The notes below the pieces were generated by a model. That model did no database searches. It was not told the DNA's origin and was given only the letters and a program-made list of their open reading frames with translations. Of a stretch of 64,000 bases of DNA, positions 59,629 to 64,000 are shown one piece after another. Each line of letters starts with the position of its first letter. Positions within the stretch are counted from its first letter, which is position 1. Position numbers and translations under genes: made by a program. This DNA comes from Candidatus Helarchaeota archaeon (lineage in GTDB: Archaea > Asgardarchaeota > Lokiarchaeia > Helarchaeales > HEL-GB-A): positions 1 to 64,000 of the forward strand of contig JABXJT010000012.1 of the NCBI GenBank assembly GCA_013375455.1, written 5' to 3'.

Positions 59629-60360
59629 TTACCACGGTTCTTTTGAATAACCCAGTTTAAAGGCTAACGTGTTAGCAAGGATGTGTAAGAGGAGAGTTAC
59701 GAGGAGGGCAAAAACGATATACATCCACCATAGAGGAAATATTATGAATGTTAGAAAGATTGCTCCTAGTAAAAAATCAAGCTGATCAATGATTGGAGCC
59801 GGCGCCCCTCTTACTAAATTAAGTCTTCGTTTGAGAAAAGAGCCAATTAAATCACCAATCGGAGCCCCTAAGGAAATTAAAAAGACACGAAGCAGACCAA
59901 GTAGAAATGGTGGGTTGTAAAACTGATTTAAATAAGTAGGATCGGCAAGATACATTGGATATCCTAAAGCAATTTGTTCTTGGACGTATGGCCAAATTAA
60001 AAAAATTGACAAGGTTGTAAGAAGAACTCCCGTGAGAGTTCCAGAAATAACACCCCCGATGAATCCCTGCCATGTTTTTCCACCCCCCAGAAGGCGTTTC
60101 CCATCGATGAAGTTCCTTCCACCATCGATTGGGGTTCCATTGCGTCCGAAAACGACCATACAGGCATTTGTAGCGTAAGCGGGGGCTATAAACAAGAAGC
60201 TTCCAGCAACAATTAGAATTACATCATACCACGTCCAACTTCCTACTAAAGGAGGAATTATAACAAATAAGATTAATCCAACGCCAAAAATGATGCATAA
60301 GATATACGCTAATCTAATTCCTTTGGGATCCACTTCTTTTTCTTGCTGGCTATCTTCCAT
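59629..60360 (-). CDS. carS: CDP-archaeol synthase
   Basis: About 243 residues from ATG 60360; a TTG at 60381 is also in frame. Seven or so membrane helices surround the family signatures PAYATNACMVVFGRNGTPID, GKRLLGGGKTWQGFIGG, and GAPIGDLIGSFLKRRLNLVRGAPAPIIDQ near the C-terminus. The enzyme couples CTP with unsaturated archaetidic acid to make CDP-archaeol for archaeal polar lipids. This is a firm archaeal marker. Confidence 0.94.
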   Translation of the reverse strand: MEDSQQEKEVDPKGIRLAYILCIIFGVGLILFVIIPPLVGSWTWYDVILIVAGSFLFIAPAYATNACMVVFGRNGTPIDGGRNFIDGKRLLGGGKTWQGFIGGVISGTLTGVLLTTLSIFLIWPYVQEQIALGYPMYLADPTYLNQFYNPPFLLGLLRVFLISLGAPIGDLIGSFLKRRLNLVRGAPAPIIDQLDFLLGAIFLTFIIFPLWWMYIVFALLVTLLLHILANTLAFKLGYSKEPW

Positions 60361-60435
60361 CAAAAATCCCAACAGCTCCAAGATTAATTTTTTACATATT
60401 TAAGGTTTTTTTACATGAAATAAAAATAACCTACA

Positions 60436-61140
60436 TTAACCTTCTTGAATGCCCTCATCAGTCAGGCGAACTTCTATAGATAACTTCCCGGTTTTAGTCT
60501 GATGCTTTGTTATCGTGGCAATTCTTTTGCTCATTTGGCGATCTGGGAGAAAATCTAACCGAATTTCATAATCGGCCCAATAGTTGAGAATTGCGGCAGC
60601 TACTGGTTCCATTCCATCCTTCTCATCTGGTCGTTTCATGACGCCCCGAACTTGATTGGTTACGAACACGAGTAAATCAAACCTCATGGCTAAATCTTTG
60701 AGAATAGCAAGTTGTCGATTGAGATTTTTGTTTAAAAGTATATTTTTATCACTTTTTTCAGTGAGTGCACGCCGATATTGTGTGGTTAAGGTGTCGATAA
60801 TTATCATTTTTGTTTTGTCTGTAATGTATTTTTCCAAAGCTTCTATTGTTTCAGATTGATTTTCAAAGGATGCAGGTTCGTACACAAAAATAGATTGAGC
60901 GATTTCTGTGTAGTTAGTTTCACAGATCGTTTTTAACCTTGTACTTGAACAAGTGCGTTCATTATCTAGAACTAAAACCTTCCATCCATTTACAACACAA
61001 TTTTTTGCACATTGCATTGCAAATGTCGATTTACCTGTTCCGCTTTCTCCATATACATGAATTAATGTTTTAAAAGGGAGTCCATTTTGTATCGTATCAT
61101 CCAGGCCTTTGATTCCAGTTGAAATTCTTGCCTCTACCAC
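60436..61140 (-). CDS. radB: DNA repair and recombination protein RadB
   Basis: 234 residues, RecA-fold only. STGIKGLDDTIQNGLPFKTL leads to the Walker A GESGTGKST. Walker B is MIIIDTLTTQYRR, followed by VFVTNQVRG. There is no N-terminal helix-hairpin-helix domain, which separates RadB from RadA. The C-terminus TITKHQTKTGKLSIEVRLTD is typical. RadB is a RadA paralogue that assists homologous recombination. It is divergent from galK. Confidence 0.92.
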   Translation of the reverse strand: MVEARISTGIKGLDDTIQNGLPFKTLIHVYGESGTGKSTFAMQCAKNCVVNGWKVLVLDNERTCSSTRLKTICETNYTEIAQSIFVYEPASFENQSETIEALEKYITDKTKMIIIDTLTTQYRRALTEKSDKNILLNKNLNRQLAILKDLAMRFDLLVFVTNQVRGVMKRPDEKDGMEPVAAAILNYWADYEIRLDFLPDRQMSKRIATITKHQTKTGKLSIEVRLTDEGIQEG

Positions 61141-61223
61141 GCGATTTTTCCTCAGAAAGAGTTTATTAAATATTTTTACTATTGATAATGATATTAAGCT
61201 ATTGGATTTTAAGTTGTGAAAAA

Positions 61224-62402
61224 ATGGAACAAAGGATGAAACTTATATTATCAAAGTTGAGGGCAAATTATAAAATTGATGAGAAGGAAATCAGAATCAC
61301 CGTTGGCCCAGGGCGGGTGAATCTAATAGGTGGACATACTGATTATAATATGGGATTCGTCCTCCCGTGTGCTATCGATAAAGATACAATGATTGCTGCA
61401 GCCCCAAATAACACTGACACCGTCAATTTATTTTCTATTAATTTGAATGACTCTATTAGCTTTTCTTTAAAGAGCCTTGAATATGACCCGCAGGACCGGT
61501 GGGCGAATTATGCGAAGGGGATTTGTTTTTATTTATTAGAGGCAGGACACGAAATTGGTGGAATTGATGGAGTTCTCCAAGGAACGGTTCCAATTGGAAG
61601 TGGAATGTCCTCATCCGCTGCTTTAGAGGTTAGTATTGGATATATTTTTCAAAAATTGTTTAACTTAGACATATCCCCTAAAGAACTAGCCATGATTGCT
61701 TATCGGGCAGAGCGTGAATTTATTGGGGTTCAATGTGGAATAATGGATCAATTCGTGAGTGTTAATGGGGTCAGAGATAGCGTGATATTCCTTGATTGCA
61801 GGTCTTTAGATTATGAAGTGATTACAATGCCAAGTAAAGATCTACAGGTAGTGATTTTACACACTAACGTGAAACGATCAGCGAGTTCTGCATTGAATCA
61901 AAGAAAGAATGAATGTTTTGAAGCAGTGAAACTCTTTCAACAATATGACTCTTCAATAGAAGCTCTTCGAGATGTCACACCTGACTTTTTTGAAAAACAT
62001 AAGGATTTTCTATCACCCATCCTAAGAAAAAGATCTCAACACATAGTTTATGAGAATCAAAGAGTAATCGATGCAAAAGACGCCTTAAAACAAGAAGATC
62101 TGGAAGAACTGGGTAAATTAATGGTGGAATCCCACCGAAGTTTAGCTAAACTTTATGAAGTAAGTAGTAAAGAGTTAGATGCTATGATAAAAATATCGAC
62201 AGATGTTCAGGGTGTTATAGGGAGTCGAATGACTGGAGCTGGTCTAGGAGGCGCTGTGGCATGTATAGTGGAAAATGAAAAGGTTGATGATTTAATTAAA
62301 GCCGTCTATCTCAGATATCCGCAACTTACGAATAAAAAACCGATAACTTATATCTGCAAAATTGCTGATGGGGTTAGAGAAGTTCCATTGAATGAATTAT
62401 AA
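61224..62402 (+). CDS. galK: Galactokinase (GHMP kinase)
   Basis: About 392 residues from ATG 61224 (MEQRMKLILSKLRANY); an earlier in-frame ATG at 61182 is less likely. The signature PGRVNLIGGHTDYNMGFVLP matches galactokinase except that Gly replaces the usual Glu of GEHTDY. The ATP motif is VPIGSGMSSSAALE, the catalytic region includes CGIMDQFVSVNG, and the third motif is MTGAGLGGAVAC. It phosphorylates galactose at C1 in the Leloir route or acts on a related sugar. The Gly substitution could alter sugar binding. Confidence 0.88.
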   Translation: MEQRMKLILSKLRANYKIDEKEIRITVGPGRVNLIGGHTDYNMGFVLPCAIDKDTMIAAAPNNTDTVNLFSINLNDSISFSLKSLEYDPQDRWANYAKGICFYLLEAGHEIGGIDGVLQGTVPIGSGMSSSAALEVSIGYIFQKLFNLDISPKELAMIAYRAEREFIGVQCGIMDQFVSVNGVRDSVIFLDCRSLDYEVITMPSKDLQVVILHTNVKRSASSALNQRKNECFEAVKLFQQYDSSIEALRDVTPDFFEKHKDFLSPILRKRSQHIVYENQRVIDAKDALKQEDLEELGKLMVESHRSLAKLYEVSSKELDAMIKISTDVQGVIGSRMTGAGLGGAVACIVENEKVDDLIKAVYLRYPQLTNKKPITYICKIADGVREVPLNEL

Positions 62403-62444
62403 TTACTTTCAAATGATCTAGAATTATTTTGAGAGGGATATAAT

Positions 62445-63836
62445 TTGATTGATTTTTTAGAGAAGCTCATTGATCAAACAATACAAAAAGAAGCAGAATT
62501 TATCGATTTACGTTTGCAGAATAATTATTATAACCATATTAACCTGATAAATGGTAAGACTCGGAATATAATCTCTGCTTTAGATAAAGGCATTGGCATT
62601 AGGGTTTTTATTAATGGTGGATGGGGATTTTCTAGCACTGATAAACTCGATAAAACCTCAATTACAAAAGCAATGAGTTCCGCTTTTAAAATTGCTAAGG
62701 TTACAGGTGAGAGGGCGAAAGTTAAATTTAAACTCAAAGAGCCACCTACTCATCGAAAAAAAGTATCCTTTCCTCAAAAAAAGAAACTTCTTGATGTATC
62801 AATCGATGAAAAACTAAATCTAGCAATTGCATTAGATAAACAGGCAAAAGAATTTGATCCACGAATTATTAACACTAATACAGCTTACTTAGACTTTGTT
62901 GGAGATCAACTCTTATTAAATTCTAATGAGATGTGCCTGGAAATTACAGTGAATTTCATTAGAATCGCAAGTATTAACTATGCTTTCGAAGCAGGCATAC
63001 GCCAAAGAGGCTATGAAAGCATTGGAGAAACTGGTGGGTATGAAATAGCTGAATCAGAAAAAGCACAGAACTTGGGGACAAAGGCATCCAGAAAAGCAAT
63101 TCAATTATTAAAAGCAATTCCTGCAAAAGCGGGTAAGTTTACAGTTATAATGGATCCAAGCCTAACAGGCGTTTTCATTCATGAAGCTTTTGGACATGCT
63201 TGCGAAGCTGATGCAATCCTTTCGGGTGAATCAATTCTTGCTGGTAAAATCGGAACGCGTGTTGGAGTTGAATCCGTAACAATTATGGATGATCCCACTC
63301 TCCAGGGAAACTTTGGGTATTATCCTTTTGATAATGAGGGTAGCAAATCACGAAGGAAAAATTTAGTTGAAAAGGGGGTATTGAAGAATTTTCTTCATAG
63401 TTTAGAAACTGCTAGTCGTTTAGATGCTCAACCCACGGGAAATGCGCGATCGCAAAATTATCAGATGGTACCGATTGTACGGATGTCAAATACCTTTTTC
63501 CAACCGGGTTCATGGACATTAGAAGAGTTATTAGAGGAAGTCAAAAATGGTTTGTTTTTAGAGGGTTGGACTTATGGTTATACAGATCCCGCTAAAGGTT
63601 CTTTCACTTTTAAATGTAAACAGGCACGTGTAATAGAAAATGGTGAAAAGAAGGATTTATTACGGGATGTTTCTCTTTCTGGAATGACGCTCGAAACGCT
63701 TAATAATGTTATCGGTGTGGGTCGGAATTTAGAATTCTCTGAGGGGTATTGTGGAAAAAGCGGTCAGAATGTCCCCGTTAGCGATGGGGGGCCTCATGTT
63801 GCTCTCAGCGAGGCAGTAATTGGAGGATTAAAATAA
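62445..63836 (+). CDS. tldD: TldD metalloprotease
   Basis: 463 residues, TTG start. N-terminal alpha/beta region with LRLQNNYYNHINLINGKTRN and GIGIRVFINGGWGFSSTD, then the zinc-site motif VFIHEAFGHACEAD (HExxxH) and the C-terminal Cys/His region FKCKQARVIENGEKKDLLRD and SGQNVPVSDGGPHV. TldD and TldE form a heterodimer that cleaves small or unfolded peptides. The gene is followed 21 bases later by the TldE start. Confidence 0.93.
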   Translation: MIDFLEKLIDQTIQKEAEFIDLRLQNNYYNHINLINGKTRNIISALDKGIGIRVFINGGWGFSSTDKLDKTSITKAMSSAFKIAKVTGERAKVKFKLKEPPTHRKKVSFPQKKKLLDVSIDEKLNLAIALDKQAKEFDPRIINTNTAYLDFVGDQLLLNSNEMCLEITVNFIRIASINYAFEAGIRQRGYESIGETGGYEIAESEKAQNLGTKASRKAIQLLKAIPAKAGKFTVIMDPSLTGVFIHEAFGHACEADAILSGESILAGKIGTRVGVESVTIMDDPTLQGNFGYYPFDNEGSKSRRKNLVEKGVLKNFLHSLETASRLDAQPTGNARSQNYQMVPIVRMSNTFFQPGSWTLEELLEEVKNGLFLEGWTYGYTDPAKGSFTFKCKQARVIENGEKKDLLRDVSLSGMTLETLNNVIGVGRNLEFSEGYCGKSGQNVPVSDGGPHVALSEAVIGGLK

Positions 63837-63857
63837 TCTTAAAAGAGGAAATTGAAC

Positions 63858-64000
63858 ATGAAATATAATTATCACGGTAGGAAATGTCTGAAATTCGCTG
63901 AGAATCAAGATATCGATCATGCTGAAATCTGTATTACGAACGCAAGGCTAATCTCTGCTGAAGTAGAGAAAGGTTCCATCAAAACTGCTAAGGAATCGTA
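63858..64000 (+). CDS. TldE/PmbA homologue (N-terminus only, cut by window edge)
   Basis: ATG 63858 opens a frame to the window end (MKYNYHGRKCLKFAENQD, then HAEICITNARLISAEVEKGS). The pattern of an alternating strand with a conserved Glu in AEVEKGSIKTA suits the TldE N-terminal domain, and position after tldD fits the standard pair. Only 47 residues are visible. Confidence 0.75.
   Translation, partial: MKYNYHGRKCLKFAENQDIDHAEICITNARLISAEVEKGSIKTAKES

Overview
The window reads as a moderately AT-rich archaeal chromosome segment, most likely from an Asgard archaeon. Archaeal markers are the DNA polymerase D small subunit, RadB, CDP-archaeol synthase, an XPD-type FeS helicase, an AbrB/PhoU regulator, a TldD/TldE pair, TATA boxes of TTTAAATA type close to start codons, and frequent GTG/TTG starts. 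Asgard-leaning markers are an Arf-like small GTPase, a membrane protein resembling the Ost3/Ost6 subunit of oligosaccharyltransferase, a possible Pba3/Pba4-like proteasome-assembly protein, and many TPR, HEAT and zinc-ribbon proteins. The assignment rests on gene content alone; no rRNA gene is present.

Layout. 1-5.5 kb: PhoU-like regulator, a very large HEAT-repeat protein and a winged-helix protein. 5.5-9.1 kb: a promoter plus a candidate structured RNA, then a SIR2-TPR protein of the kind found in NAD-depleting defence systems. 9.2-10.4 kb: an operon of small winged-helix proteins that includes one apparently frameshifted gene. 10.7-13.4 kb: an SPL-type radical SAM protein and a TcmP-like partner. 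13.7-16.3 kb: small unknowns, a PD-(D/E)XK-like nuclease, a DUF4177-like protein and an RNase III-like protein without most catalytic residues. 16.4-25.7 kb (minus strand): a cluster made of a membrane-anchored propeller/FN3 protein, two zinc-finger TPR proteins, a tail-anchored Hsp70 without a lid domain, a small TPR protein and a zinc-ribbon HEAT-like protein.

25.8-41.1 kb: two divergent membrane/surface operons around an intergenic region with five 17-bp palindrome-bearing tandem repeats. The minus arm includes a thioredoxin-like CxxC protein. The plus arm has secreted or membrane proteins, a degenerate CDP-alcohol phosphotransferase, a CPBP-type protease homologue and small paired-cysteine helical proteins. 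It ends in a TnpB-like nuclease fused to a paired-cysteine domain, followed by a duplicated right-end sequence.

41.1-51.5 kb: mostly core genes (PolD small subunit, Arf-like GTPase, OB-fold protein, HD phosphohydrolase, PUA/PAPS-reductase/ferredoxin protein, gamma carbonic anhydrase) with several small zinc-binding and membrane proteins. 51.8-54.2 kb: a compact three-gene Cas7/Cas5-like RAMP cassette with no adaptation genes and no CRISPR array in the window, followed by the XPD-like helicase. 56-64 kb: small membrane proteins, the Ost3/6-like protein, a C_GCAxxG-type protein, CDP-archaeol synthase, RadB, galactokinase, TldD and the start of TldE.

The strongest candidates for undescribed biology are the tail-anchored Hsp70/TPR/propeller cluster, the stand-alone RAMP cassette beside an XPD-type helicase, the divergent surface module with its palindromic repeats and cysteine-pair proteins, and the structured RNA beside the SIR2-TPR gene. 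All functional statements come from reading motifs by eye; no database search was run.
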